A stretch of DNA of 64,000 bases from Brevibacillus thermoruber 423 (GCF_000454065.1 NZ_KE695653.1:242067-306066); one strand, 5' to 3'. Shown: positions 1 to 8,440, counted from the stretch's first letter. Translations and numbers: made by a program. The notes: a model not told the origin generated them from the sequence alone.

Positions 1-954
1 CGTATAGATGGAGTGCTTCTCGGCCCACGCCGGCAGCGACTTTTCCAGCGTCGCCATCATCTCGTCCACCCGCCGCTGCAGCGAGGGAACGTCGCTGCCC
101 GTCTCGGCGTTGATGCTCAGGGAGACGGACGGTTTCCCGTTGTAGTACGAATACGATTTGACCGTCTCCGTGGTCAGCTTCACGGTGCCGATATCTTTCA
201 GATAAATGGGGTAGCCTTCCGCAGTGCGCGAGATGATCACCTGGTTCAGCGCATTCACATCGTAGTTCTCTGCCAGTTTGAGCTGGTAGGTCCGGCTGTC
301 GGCGGTCAAATCCCCCAGCGGGACGCGTTCGTTCTCCTTTTTCACCGCCATCATGACTTGGCCCCAGGTGAGGCCGTACTGGCTCAGCTTCTGCGTATCC
401 ACCTCGATATGTACTTCCTCTTCGGGCAGGCCCTCGATGGAAACGTCCGCCACATTGGGAATGGTACGCAGTTGATCCTTCCACGACTTCAACAGCGAGC
501 GCAGACTGTAGAGCTGCTCCCGCGTGTCGGCGGTAATCGCCAGCGTCTGCACAAACGTGCGGTTCAGATCGTCGTTGATGATGGGCTGTTTCGCGTCGGC
601 GGGCAGGTCAGCTTCCGCGTCTTTCACTTTCTTGCGCAGTTCATCCCATTTTTGCTTGGGGTCGATACCGCTCTTCGTCTCCACGACGATCGTCGACACG
701 CCCAGGCTGGAACGGGACGAAATGTAGCTAAGCCCCTGCAGCTCGTTGATTTTCTCTTCCAGCTTTTTCGTGACGGTCTGCTCCACCTTTTCCGGTGAAG
801 CCCCCGGGTAGATGGTCGTGACGGTTGCAATATTGATAATGATGTCCGGTGACTCCTGCTTGGGAAGCTGGAAAAAGCTGAGAAATCCAACCAGCACGAC
901 CATCACGAAAAACATCAGCGTGATTTTCCGTTTGCGGACGATGTATTCGATCAC
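1..954 (-). CDS. RND-family efflux permease, N-terminal part (gene runs off the window)
   Basis: This is the 5' 318 codons of an AcrB/SwrC-like RND permease, an inner-membrane proton-driven exporter. The translation starts GTG ATC GAA TAC (start at 954) and shows the first transmembrane helix (residues ~10-30), followed by the typical porter-domain start with QESPDI and 'YPGASPEKVEQTV'. A beta-alpha-beta porter subdomain follows, with 'ADVSIEGLPEEEVHIEVD'. The family is usually about 1,000 residues, so roughly two thirds lies beyond position 1. The start overlaps the stop of the adaptor gene by 4 bases (GTGA), which indicates translational coupling. No third (outer-membrane) component is expected in a Firmicute. 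Substrate unknown; in Bacillus the relative SwrC exports lipopeptides. Confidence 0.93.
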   Translation of the reverse strand, partial: MIEYIVRKRKITLMFFVMVVLVGFLSFFQLPKQESPDIIINIATVTTIYPGASPEKVEQTVTKKLEEKINELQGLSYISSRSSLGVSTIVVETKSGIDPKQKWDELRKKVKDAEADLPADAKQPIINDDLNRTFVQTLAITADTREQLYSLRSLLKSWKDQLRTIPNVADVSIEGLPEEEVHIEVDTQKLSQYGLTWGQVMMAVKKENERVPLGDLTADSRTYQLKLAENYDVNALNQVIISRTAEGYPIYLKDIGTVKLTTETVKSYSYYNGKPSVSLSINAETGSDVPSLQRRVDEMMATLEKSLPAWAEKHSIYT

Positions 955-2192
955 TGTGGCTGACCCCCTGCCGCTTCGATTGGGTCGCCGTCAAACAACC
1001 GGTCCACGCCTTTGACGATCAGTTGGTCGCCCTCTTTCAGACCGCTCAGGATCTCCAGTCGGTTGCCGTTGATCGCTCCGATGGACACGGCTGTTTTGAC
1101 CGCCTTTCCGCCGACGTTGACAAAGACGTGCGCGTCTCCCTGCCCGCGGCTGATGACGGCCTCGACCGGCACGAAGATGCCTTCCTTGCCCTGGATCGTT
1201 TTTCTCGCTTTCACCACCTGGCCGGCAAACCAGTCATGCCTGGGATTGGCGACGTGAACCTCCACCCCGATCGTCCCCGTTCCCTGGTTGGTCGCCGGAT
1301 AGATTTTCACCACCTTGCCGTCGCGCTTTTGGCCGTAGAGATCCATGGCGACGGTCTCTCCTTCCTTCCAGGCAAAAATCTCCCGGTCGGGGACAGGCAG
1401 CACCACTTTCAACGTGTCGATGTTGCCCACGCGGTAGACCGGCGTTCCCACGCCAACCAGCGAACCGGTGGAGGACAGCTTGGCGATGATGGTCCCGCTG
1501 ATGGGCGCGCGGAGCTGCGTTTTGGCCAGCGTGCTGGCGGCGAGCTCCTTGGAAATCATCGCCTGGTTGTAGCTGGCCCGGGTCAGCTCCCTGTCCTCCG
1601 CCCGCGCCCCCTGCGTGACCAGCGAGTACGCCTGCTGCGCGTTCTGCAGGTCTTTCTGGGCGACGGCCAGATAGTTTTGGGCATTTTCGTACTCGCTTTG
1701 GGAAATCGCTTTTTCCTGGTACAGCCGCTCAATCCGTTTGAAGTCGTCTTGCGCCTTCCGGTAGGCAATCGTCGCTTTTTCCACCTGCAGCCGCGCCTGC
1801 GTGACCTCCTGATCGCGCGCCCCGTTGTTTACCTTTTCCAAATTGGCGGCGGTCTGCTGGACGGACGCGTTTGCCGACGCCACCTGCAGCGAGTAGTCGC
1901 TGCCGTCCAACCGGGCGAGCAGTTCGCCTGCCTTGACGTTGTCCCCTTCTTCCTTGGCCAGTTCGACCACCCGGCCGCCCACTTCAAACGAAACAAGCGC
2001 CTCTTCCAACGGCTGCAGTGTGCCGGACAATTCTGACACCTGGGTCGCCTGTTCCTTTTTGACCGCGGTGATTTCCACTTTCTTGACCTCGGCAGCCGAC
2101 ACGGCCGGAGCCTCTGTCTGCTCCTGTCCGCTGCAGGCGGTCGTGGTCAAGAGGCCGGCCATGAGTGCAGAAACCAACCATTTGCTGTTCAT
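951..2192 (-). CDS. RND efflux adaptor (membrane fusion lipoprotein, HlyD/AcrA type)
   Basis: This is the periplasmic-adaptor-type partner of the RND permease that follows it. From the ATG at 2192 the product is 413 residues. It has a lipoprotein signal (MNSKWLVSALMAGLLTTTAC, lipobox ending at Cys), a biotinyl-lipoyl-like half motif (VGGRVVELAKEEGDNVKAGE), a long coiled-coil hairpin rich in Ala/Gln/Glu (roughly residues 95-210), and a second lipoyl half (LRAPISGTIIAKL). A beta-barrel C-terminus follows. I prefer this start over an in-frame ATG 45 bases upstream because GAGGGTGAC lies immediately before it and the lipobox is then at a normal distance. An inverted repeat lies upstream at 2237-2256. 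Confidence 0.92.
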   Translation of the reverse strand: MNSKWLVSALMAGLLTTTACSGQEQTEAPAVSAAEVKKVEITAVKKEQATQVSELSGTLQPLEEALVSFEVGGRVVELAKEEGDNVKAGELLARLDGSDYSLQVASANASVQQTAANLEKVNNGARDQEVTQARLQVEKATIAYRKAQDDFKRIERLYQEKAISQSEYENAQNYLAVAQKDLQNAQQAYSLVTQGARAEDRELTRASYNQAMISKELAASTLAKTQLRAPISGTIIAKLSSTGSLVGVGTPVYRVGNIDTLKVVLPVPDREIFAWKEGETVAMDLYGQKRDGKVVKIYPATNQGTGTIGVEVHVANPRHDWFAGQVVKARKTIQGKEGIFVPVEAVISRGQGDAHVFVNVGGKAVKTAVSIGAINGNRLEILSGLKEGDQLIVKGVDRLFDGDPIEAAGGQPQ

Positions 2193-2236
2193 GTCACCCT
2201 CCGCTCCATTTCCTTTCATTTCAGAAGATTGATCCA

Positions 2237-2256
2237 TCTGTTACATACGGAACAGA
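2237..2256. promoter_or_regulatory. Inverted repeat TCTGTT-N8-AACAGA upstream of the efflux operon
   Basis: The arms TCTGTT (2237-2242) and AACAGA (2251-2256) are perfect and lie about 45 bases upstream of the adaptor start. A possible -35 (TTGACC) with a poor -10 (TAACAG) spans the repeat on the minus strand. This could be a repressor site for the efflux operon. No regulator gene is adjacent, so this is only a candidate. Confidence 0.3.
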
Positions 2257-2369
2257 AATCGGTCAAATTTCACATATTGGACATTCCGCCCAGCAAAATT
2301 TTCCGCGGCGTTTTGGAACAGGCTCCTCGTTTTCCACATGCAGATGCTGCCTGTTGTTCGTAACATAAA

Positions 2370-2407
2370 CGGGAAAGCTGCCCGACCGAATACCCGCAGC
2401 TTTCCCT
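2370..2407 (-). terminator. Rho-independent terminator of the pseudouridine synthase gene
   Basis: GGGAAAGCTG (2371-2380) and CAGCTTTCCC (2397-2406) form a 10-bp stem just past the stop at 2420. On the minus strand it is followed by a T-containing tail (GTTTATGTT). Confidence 0.75.
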
Positions 2408-2419
2408 CAGGATTCCCCC

Positions 2420-3346
2420 CTACAAACGAAGCCGGGTCACGAGGCTCGTCATGTCCTCAGGCATGCGGGCGGTGCACACAATCTCGTCCCCGCTCACCGG
2501 ATGCACAAACGAAAGCCTCCAGGCGTGCAAGGCCTGTCGCCGCAGCAGCCTGCTGTTTCCGCCGTACATGGCATCGCCCACCAGGGGATGTCCGATGTGC
2601 TGAAAATGGACGCGTATCTGGTGGGTGCGTCCCGTCTCCAGCCAGACACGCACCAGCGTTGCCTCCTCGGCCCGCGCGATTACTTCATAGTGGGTGACGG
2701 CAGGATCGCCGCCATCGATCACGCGCCGTCTGGTCGGGTGTCGCGGGTCGCGGCCGATCGGGGCCGTAATGGTGTCCGCCTCTTTCTCCACCACACCCGA
2801 AGCGACGGCCAGATACTCCCGCTTGATGCCCCCTTCGCGCAGCAGCCGGTCAGCCAATTGGTGGCCGTACCCGCTTTTGGCCAACAGGATCGCGCCCGAG
2901 GTCTCCTTGTCCAGCCTGTGCACCGGATGTACGCCGGCCTGTTCTCCCTTATCCCGCAAATAGGCGGCAAGGGCGTGGACCAGGGTGCCGTTCTGCCCTT
3001 CCCGAACGGGGTGAACCAGCATGCCCGCCGGCTTGTCGGCCACCAGCAGGTGCTCGTCTTCGTAGAGAATGCTGACCGGTATGCGGGCAGCTTCCCGGGC
3101 CCCGTCCGTTTCCGACGTCCCTTCCCTCTGCTGCTGCCGTTCCGCCACCCGGACAAGCACCCGGTCGCCCGCCTTTACCTGCCTTTGCAAATACGGAGAC
3201 TTGCGGTTCAGCAAAATCCCTTTGCTCCGCGTCAGCCGCTGCAGCATCCGGCCCGATACACTCAGTTTTTGCCGGGCGATCTGCTCGACGGTAAGCCCCG
3301 CATCTTCTTGTGTCACGACGTACTCCAACCATCCCTTGCGACTCAC
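2420..3346 (-). CDS. RluA/RluD-family pseudouridine synthase
   Basis: The enzyme isomerises uridine to pseudouridine in RNA; family members act on 23S rRNA or tRNA in the cytoplasm. The 308-residue product has an S4-like N-terminal RNA-binding region (residues ~15-75, 'SKGILLNRK' type) and the RluA-family catalytic segment VHRLDKETSGAILLAKS, which carries the catalytic Asp. It ends with 'GRTHQIRVHFQHIGHPLVGDAMYG'. The length is normal for the family. The start is GTG, with GAGGG seven bases upstream. Which RluA-family target it modifies cannot be decided from sequence alone; Bacillus YhcT, YlyB and YjbO are all similar. Confidence 0.92.
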   Translation of the reverse strand: MSRKGWLEYVVTQEDAGLTVEQIARQKLSVSGRMLQRLTRSKGILLNRKSPYLQRQVKAGDRVLVRVAERQQQREGTSETDGAREAARIPVSILYEDEHLLVADKPAGMLVHPVREGQNGTLVHALAAYLRDKGEQAGVHPVHRLDKETSGAILLAKSGYGHQLADRLLREGGIKREYLAVASGVVEKEADTITAPIGRDPRHPTRRRVIDGGDPAVTHYEVIARAEEATLVRVWLETGRTHQIRVHFQHIGHPLVGDAMYGGNSRLLRRQALHAWRLSFVHPVSGDEIVCTARMPEDMTSLVTRLRL

Positions 3347-3451
3347 GTTTATCCCTCTGTTTCACGCTTTTCTCCCCATTGTACTGAAAAAGCGGGCCGG
3401 TATGCCAGCGCTCCCCCCGCCGCGAAAAGGGGAAAGCGTCCGCGTCCCGTA

Positions 3452-3622
3452 TCAGGAGCGGACGATCATCGCCTGCAAATCGCGGTCAAAATCCGCAATC
3501 GCTTCCTGCTGGCCCATCTCCAGCAGTTGTGTTACATACCCCTCATCCGCGTACAATTCCCGTCCCAGCAGCTTCCCGGCAAACATCACATGCAGCCGAC
3601 GTTTCCACCCCAAATGGATCAT
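3452..3622 (-). CDS. Small hypothetical protein (56 aa)
   Basis: I do not recognise this family. The product starts MIHLGWKRRLHVMFAG and ends with an acidic helix containing GQQEAIADFDRDLQ. It is soluble, with no signal peptide or cysteine cluster. The ATG at 3622 is preceded by GAGGGGGAT at good spacing; an ATG 24 bases further upstream lacks a ribosome-binding site. It sits alone between the pseudouridine synthase and the RRNPP cassette, on the same strand. Coding status is supported mainly by the ribosome-binding site and the amphipathic, non-repetitive composition. Confidence 0.55.
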   Translation of the reverse strand: MIHLGWKRRLHVMFAGKLLGRELYADEGYVTQLLEMGQQEAIADFDRDLQAMIVRS

Positions 3623-3762
3623 GGCAACATCCCCCTCACTTACCATACTTTATTGTATGTTAAGTATAGTATTGGACAGGGGCGTTTGTAAACATTTTTG
3701 TTTAAAAAATAAGGAAATCGTACCTTTCAGGAGCTATTCCAGGCACGCCCTTGATCTTTTCC

Positions 3763-3814
3763 GAAAAAAAAAATTTCCCCCATATTGAGAGTGTGCATCT
3801 CAATGTGGGGGAAG
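3763..3814 (-). terminator. Strong terminator of the RRNPP regulator/peptide cassette
   Basis: A 14-bp stem (CCCCCATATTGAGA with TCTCAATGTGGGGG, one G-T wobble) is followed on the minus strand by a run of about ten T. It lies about 25 bases after the peptide stop codon and ends the two-gene unit. Confidence 0.9.
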
Positions 3815-3837
3815 CTGTTTTCAGACACTCAACTGAT

Positions 3838-3969
3838 TTAGTCCCAGTCAGGTTCCGCGCCGTAATATTTGATGAGATTATTTTGCCCGCTTTGATTTGA
3901 GAATGTTGCGGGCAAGACACTTGTAGTGAACAGGAAAGCAAAGGCTACAATCGCCATCAGTTTTTTCAT
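3838..3969 (-). CDS. Candidate secreted signalling peptide precursor (43 aa) of the RRNPP regulator
   Basis: This small gene encodes a 43-residue pre-peptide: MKK, a hydrophobic core (LMAIVAFAFLFTTSVLPA), then a polar tail ending KYYGAEPDWD. The layout is that of Phr, NprX, PapR and AimP precursors: export signal, then a C-terminal pheromone of 5-10 residues that is cut out and re-imported. Its ATG overlaps the stop codon of the upstream regulator by 4 bases (ATGA), and GGAGGTG lies eight bases before it. A strong terminator follows. Seen: the export signal and the overlap. Known: regulator and cognate peptide genes are adjacent in RRNPP systems. Inferred: the mature signal is a C-terminal fragment such as GAEPDWD. 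I find no repeats or other processing motif. Confidence 0.75.
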   Translation of the reverse strand: MKKLMAIVAFAFLFTTSVLPATFSNQSGQNNLIKYYGAEPDWD

Positions 3970-5243
3970 TGAATTTCACCTCCTTGTACCACACTAGTAT
4001 CATTATGGCAAATACTTGAAATTTTTTCCATATATTCGAATGATAAATTTTTTTTGTTCAGTCTATGATTTTCTATAACAAGGCTGATGCATTCTGTGAC
4101 CTTCTGAAAGTCTCCCAACTGCCGATAGTACAAAATACTTTGGAGAAGACTGTTGAAACCTTCGTCAACCTGACCAATCGCGAATTGACACAAGCCCTTT
4201 CGCTTGTAATACCTCGCTGCCTGTTTGATCCGATACGGATGGGTGAGAATGTCTTCAGGCAAAAATTGATCTTCCAATTCGATCAACTCTTTGATTAAAT
4301 CGTATCTGCCGATCTCCAGGTAGACCTCCAGAAGATCGCTGACAATGGAGATACGCCCTTCCCGACTTGTATCATTGAGACACTTTTTATAAAGACTGGT
4401 TGCTTCGTCATACTCCCCTTTCTTTGCATACAGCAGTGCCCGCAGGTGGTTTTTGCGAAAGTCCGCATATTCGCTTTTTTCATACTTTTTCAGGTAAAGC
4501 TCGGCAAGAATGAGATCGTTCAGGCGCAGGTAAGCGTTGACGATGGCAATCAGGGCGGAGGCTCTCTGTTTGCTGTCGGATTGGTCTTCACGAATCCCCT
4601 TGCTGCACAGGTCAATGCATTCCTGATAATAATCCAGGATGTAGGCGTGTACGCCCAAACGATAATACGCGGAGATTCGCTCAAACGGGTGCAGGTATTC
4701 GATGTAGTGCAGCAGTTCCTTTCCTCTGCGGTAGGTCTCCTCGAATTGGGTGAAGTGGTCGCGTTCGATTTCATACCGTTCCAGAAGCCCTTTTGCCAGG
4801 TAGTAGGGAATGCCGCGTCTCCTGGTATAGTCGATCAAAACGTCATACAAGGCCAGTTTGATTTCCGCCTCTTCTTTCTCTTTTGCGACCTGCAGCAGCG
4901 TATCCAGGGCAAGAAACGTGTCCATTTTAGGGGTCTCCAGCAACTTTTGAGCCGCTTTCCGAACCAGCGACCTGTTATTCAGGGAGACAGCTTCTTCCAG
5001 GAGAAATTTCAGCATTTCCGCCCGCTCGGTCACGTCCAGGTACGAGCTGACAAGCGATGCGTAGGGAATTTGCAGTGCGCGCGTTATTTTTTTGCAGGTG
5101 GTAAATCCGGGCCGTTTCGTTTCCCCGGATTCGATCCGTGACAGGACGCTTTTGCTGACACCTGTCCGCTCCGCCAATTCGCTGATCGTGATGTTCTCCT
5201 GGCGCCGATACCTCAGAAGCATCTCTCGAACGTCCTCTACCAT
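3966..5243 (-). CDS. RRNPP-type quorum-sensing regulator (HTH_XRE plus TPR array)
   Basis: The 425-residue protein has an N-terminal Cro/C1-type helix-turn-helix (residues ~8-60, 'ISELAERTGVSKSVLSRIESG'), followed by about 350 residues of helical repeats of TPR type (e.g. 'RISAYYRLGVHAYILDYYQECIDLC' and 'RALLYAKKGEYDEATSLYKKCL'). This architecture is that of NprR, PlcR, PrgX and AimR, DNA-binding receptors that change activity on binding a re-imported peptide. The peptide gene overlapping its 3' end supports this. A good promoter lies at 5293-5320. The gene is more AT-rich than its flanks. No obvious target operon is adjacent, so the regulon is unknown; autoregulation is likely. AimR-like or Rap-like function is possible, but the HTH argues for a transcription factor. 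Confidence 0.85.
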   Translation of the reverse strand: MVEDVREMLLRYRRQENITISELAERTGVSKSVLSRIESGETKRPGFTTCKKITRALQIPYASLVSSYLDVTERAEMLKFLLEEAVSLNNRSLVRKAAQKLLETPKMDTFLALDTLLQVAKEKEEAEIKLALYDVLIDYTRRRGIPYYLAKGLLERYEIERDHFTQFEETYRRGKELLHYIEYLHPFERISAYYRLGVHAYILDYYQECIDLCSKGIREDQSDSKQRASALIAIVNAYLRLNDLILAELYLKKYEKSEYADFRKNHLRALLYAKKGEYDEATSLYKKCLNDTSREGRISIVSDLLEVYLEIGRYDLIKELIELEDQFLPEDILTHPYRIKQAARYYKRKGLCQFAIGQVDEGFNSLLQSILYYRQLGDFQKVTECISLVIENHRLNKKNLSFEYMEKISSICHNDTSVVQGGEIQ

Positions 5244-5292
5244 AGCAGAAGCCCCCTACAAAAATCTTTATCCTTTTTAACTTTTTTAATAG

Positions 5293-5320
5293 ATTATCAC
5301 AAGATTTGATTAACTGTAAA
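5293..5320 (-). promoter_or_regulatory. Sigma-A promoter of the RRNPP cassette
   Basis: On the minus strand TTTACA (5315-5320), a 16-base spacer, and GATAAT (5293-5298) with an extended TG element lie about 50 bases upstream of the regulator start at 5243. Confidence 0.65.
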
Positions 5321-5354
5321 TATTTTACTGCCTTTCCCGGTATTGTCCGCCCCA

Positions 5355-5384
5355 ACAAAAAAAGACCCGCTTGGATAAGCGGGC
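5355..5384 (-). terminator. Terminator of the M29 aminopeptidase gene
   Basis: CCCGCTT-ATCC-AAGCGGG followed on the minus strand by TCTTTTTTT, 25-50 bases after the stop at 5409. Confidence 0.9.
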
Positions 5385-5408
5385 CAGACCGTCCATGGTT
5401 CGCGTTGT

Positions 5409-6521
5409 TCAGCCTTTCAACTTGTCCGGATTGAGCGCCTCCAGCTCCGGCAGGACGAACAGGCCGTCTTTGCGGATCAGCACGTCGTCAAACCAGATTT
5501 CGCCGCCGCCGTACTCCGGACGCTGGATGTTGACCATGTCCCAGTGTACCTGGCTGCGGTTGCCGTTGTCCGCGTTTTCGTAGGCGCGCCCGGGCGTGAA
5601 GTGAAAGCTGCCGGCGATCTTTTCGTCAAACAGGATGTCGTTCATCGGGTGCAGGATGTACGGGTTGACGCCGATGGCAAACTCGCCGATGTATCGGGCT
5701 CCTTCGTCGCTGTCGAGAATCTCGTTCAGCTTCTTGGTGTGGTTGGCCGTCGCCTCCACAATCCTGCCGTTCTCAAACGTGAGCCGCACGTTTTCAAACC
5801 GGGTACCCAGATACGTGGTGGCCGTGTTGAACGTAATCGTGCCGTTGACGGAGTCGCGCACCGGCGCGGTGTAAATCTCCCCGTCCGGGATGTTCGCCTC
5901 GCCGGAACAGATGACGCTGGGAATGCCTTTGATGGAGAAGGTCAGGTCGGTTCCCGGCCCGATCAGGCGCACGTTGTCCGTCCGCTCCATCAGCGCTTTC
6001 AGCGGCAAAAACGCCTCGTGCATCTTTTGATAGTCCAGCGAGCAGACGTCGAAGTAAAAGTCTTCGAACGCCTCGGTGGACATGTTGGCGCTTTGGGCCA
6101 TCGCCGGCGTCGGGTAGTTCAGCAGCGTCCAGCGCACATGGGAGGTGATGTAGTCGTGGAGCGGCTGCATCACCGACTGATGGGCCCGGCGGCGCTCGAT
6201 CGGCACGTCGGCTGCCTCGCTGTCGTTGGCGGGGCCGTTGATCACGATAAACGCCTGGATGTCTTTGAACATCGGCTCTTCCCACTTGACCAGATACCCG
6301 GCCCGTTTTTCGTCAGCCCCCATCATCAATTCGCGCTGAATGGCCGGGTCGATGAACCGCACAAACGGATACGCTCCCTTGGCGTACGCCTGCCTGATCA
6401 GTTCCTTCGCCAGCGCATGTCCTTCCCCGCGCACTTCAATCAACAAACATTCCTTTTCCTGCAAACGAACGGAGTGGTTCAACAGGGTTTCCGCCAGCTT
6501 GACGATGCGTGGATCCAGCAT
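5409..6521 (-). CDS. M29-family metallo-aminopeptidase (AmpS/aminopeptidase T type)
   Basis: This cytoplasmic enzyme removes N-terminal residues from peptides using two metal ions. The 370-residue length fits the family. Typical segments are an N-terminal domain beginning 'MLDPRIVKLAETLLNHSVRLQ', a central GPGTDLTFSIKG, then metal-binding motifs: the Glu of CSGEANIPDGEIYTAP, the YIGEFAIGVNP segment, and HFTPGRAYE with SQVHWDMV carrying His/Asp ligands. The start ATG has GGGGAGGAG eight bases upstream. It is a single-gene unit with its own promoter at 6557-6585 and a terminator. A second, more divergent protein of the same superfamily is encoded at 58641-59582. Confidence 0.93.
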   Translation of the reverse strand: MLDPRIVKLAETLLNHSVRLQEKECLLIEVRGEGHALAKELIRQAYAKGAYPFVRFIDPAIQRELMMGADEKRAGYLVKWEEPMFKDIQAFIVINGPANDSEAADVPIERRRAHQSVMQPLHDYITSHVRWTLLNYPTPAMAQSANMSTEAFEDFYFDVCSLDYQKMHEAFLPLKALMERTDNVRLIGPGTDLTFSIKGIPSVICSGEANIPDGEIYTAPVRDSVNGTITFNTATTYLGTRFENVRLTFENGRIVEATANHTKKLNEILDSDEGARYIGEFAIGVNPYILHPMNDILFDEKIAGSFHFTPGRAYENADNGNRSQVHWDMVNIQRPEYGGGEIWFDDVLIRKDGLFVLPELEALNPDKLKG

Positions 6522-6556
6522 CCTAACTCCTCCCCAAGGTGCATTAAATAAAAAAT

Positions 6557-6585
6557 ATTTTATCGAATGGACAGATATTTTTCAA
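6557..6585 (-). promoter_or_regulatory. Sigma-A promoter of the M29 aminopeptidase gene
   Basis: TTGAAA (6580-6585), a 17-base spacer and TAAAAT (6557-6562) on the minus strand, about 35 bases before the gene start at 6521. Confidence 0.75.
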
Positions 6586-7151
6586 TTATGGAACCACTCA
6601 TTGTTTCATCCGATGTCACGGAGCGCCATCCGGCCACGATCAGCGCATGGCCGTGACCGCGGTCAATCAAAAAAATTTCTTGCATGTTTTCACAGCCTTG
6701 GAGTATTCTAGTCATCAAGAGTTGATCTGTACGAACGTTTTGAATGAACACGCAAAGGATGGGAGTGTTGGTTCATGGTGAATGCTGCAGTTTTTCTGGC
6801 ATAGGACGGGGACCTTGTGCGAGGGGTCTCCGCCCCTTTCACATCCCTGTCTTGCAAGAAGCTGCAGGACGCCTGAACCACTTCCGTCCGTTTCGATAGG
6901 GGGCCGGCCTGGAATGCCGAAACCATCGGCTGTCCCGGCACGGGCAGCGGAAAACGCGCCGTTTTCGCACCCGCCCGATTCCCCGTATCCGTACCCGGCC
7001 TTGTCGATCAAGCGCATGCGGAAGAGGTTTCGCTTCTCTCCCGTTTGCGCTTTTTTGGTCCCGTCTTTTCGCGTTTGCGCGCGGGTGGGAGGCGCAGCGG
7101 GCAAGGCGCCTGCAGGCAGCGAACCATCGAGAAATCGGAGGGATCCTTGTC
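6586..7151. other. Gene-free stretch of about 565 bases
   Basis: No convincing coding region is visible on either strand. The open frames present are GC-rich, low in hydrophobic residues and lack ribosome-binding sites until GGAGGG just before the MFS gene. A weak sigma-A-like pair (TTGCAT at 6680, TATTCT at 6704, spacer 18) points toward the MFS gene. It may be decayed coding DNA or a long leader; I see no riboswitch or terminator in it. Confidence 0.4.
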
Positions 7152-8417
7152 ATGCATTGGCGTTCATGGGACGTAAACTTGAAAGTCAGGCTTTTCGGCG
7201 AACTGATTACGCATACGTTTTTCTGGATGTACTTTCCCTTTATGGCGCTTCATTTCAGCGACGCGTTCGGCAAAGAGGCGGCCGGACTGCTGCTGACCAT
7301 TCCTCCGCTGCTGGGGATGTTCGCCAACCTGGCCGGAGGATACCTGGCCGACCGGATCGGTCGACGGACGACGATGCTGCTGTCCATCGCGCTGTCCTCG
7401 ACGATGTTCGGGCTGTTTGCCTTTTCTCCCTCGCCCTGGGTTGATTATGTCGCCTTTATCGGCATCGGGATTGCCGGCTCCCTGTACTGGCCGGCCAGCT
7501 CGGCGATGGTGGCCGACCTGACGACGGAAGAGGATCGGCGCCTGGTATTTGCCACCTTTTACACCGCGATGAACATCGGCGTCGTCGCCGGGCCCGTTCT
7601 TGGCTCCTTCTTTTTCGTGCACCACCGGTTTGAACTGTTGGTCACCTGTATGATCGTCGAGCTGTTGTTTGGCCTCGCGATATACGCCTGGGTCAAGGAG
7701 ACGCTGCCGCCGCGCCAGGCAGGAGCAGCTCCCCAGGCGTTCTCGCTGAAGGAGCAGTTTCAAAGCTATGCCGTGATCTTTCGCGACAAGCCGTTTGCCG
7801 TCTACATCGGAGCGGGTGTCCTGGTCGCGATCGCCTTCATGCAGCTCGATTTGTACATGGCGCTGTACGTCAAGGAACACGTGCCCAGCCAGCCGCTTGT
7901 CTGGTGGGGCGACTGGTCGTTTTCGATCGGCGGCACATCCGCGTTCGGCTGGCTGATGGGACTGAACGGCTTTTTGGTGGTGCTGTTCACGCTGCCGGTC
8001 ACGCGCCGGTTTGAAAACTGGAGCGACCGCAACAGTCTCGTGCTGTCGTCCGTCCTGTACGGTTTCGGCCTGTTCCTGATGGGCTTTACGGTCAACATCT
8101 GGCTCTTGTTCGGCTGCATGGTCATCCTGACGCTGGGCGAGCTGATTCGCACGCCCGTGGCTCAAAGTTTCATCAGCAAATACGCGCCGGACGATGCGCG
8201 CGGCCAGTACATGGGGGCGTCCTCGCTGCAGTTTTCCATCGGCCGGTTCCTCGCGCCGCTGACCATCGGCTTATCAGATCGGCTCTCCCCTCTCGGCGTC
8301 TTCTCCGTCATTTTCGGGATCACGCTGGTGAGCACGCTGCTCTACGTGTACATGTTCCGGCTGATTGCAAAGATGCAAAAAGAGGTGGAGAGGTATACAA
8401 AACAGAGACCACTCTAA
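7152..8417 (+). CDS. MFS transporter (drug/solute exporter type)
   Basis: This is a 421-residue polytopic protein with about 12 hydrophobic segments. The MFS motif A variant GGYLADRIGRRTT sits between helices 2 and 3 (residues ~58-70), and a longer cytoplasmic loop in the middle contains FSLKEQFQSYAVIFRDKPF. The start ATG has GGAGGG upstream. It is monocistronic: a long gene-free leader precedes it and its stop codon lies inside a strong terminator. Its closest visible resemblance is to multidrug/metabolite exporters of the YttB/MdtG kind, and it shares general layout with the MFS gene at 17153-18436. Substrate unknown. Confidence 0.9.
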   Translation: MHWRSWDVNLKVRLFGELITHTFFWMYFPFMALHFSDAFGKEAAGLLLTIPPLLGMFANLAGGYLADRIGRRTTMLLSIALSSTMFGLFAFSPSPWVDYVAFIGIGIAGSLYWPASSAMVADLTTEEDRRLVFATFYTAMNIGVVAGPVLGSFFFVHHRFELLVTCMIVELLFGLAIYAWVKETLPPRQAGAAPQAFSLKEQFQSYAVIFRDKPFAVYIGAGVLVAIAFMQLDLYMALYVKEHVPSQPLVWWGDWSFSIGGTSAFGWLMGLNGFLVVLFTLPVTRRFENWSDRNSLVLSSVLYGFGLFLMGFTVNIWLLFGCMVILTLGELIRTPVAQSFISKYAPDDARGQYMGASSLQFSIGRFLAPLTIGLSDRLSPLGVFSVIFGITLVSTLLYVYMFRLIAKMQKEVERYTKQRPL

Positions 8418-8440
8418 TAAAAGAGTAGTCTCTGTTTTGT
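8397..8440. terminator. Bidirectional terminator between convergent MFS and OLD-like genes
   Basis: A 19-bp stem (ACAAAACAGAGAC...ACTCT with AGAGT...GTCTCTGTTTTGT, one mismatch) encloses a 6-base loop. T-rich tails occur on both strands. The left arm overlaps the MFS stop codon. Confidence 0.9.

Noticed and set aside
6715-7104. A 129-codon minus-strand frame in the gene-free stretch before the MFS gene
   Set aside because: No ribosome-binding site, low complexity in Gly/Ala/Arg/Pro, no recognisable fold; overlapping frames on both strands look equally random.
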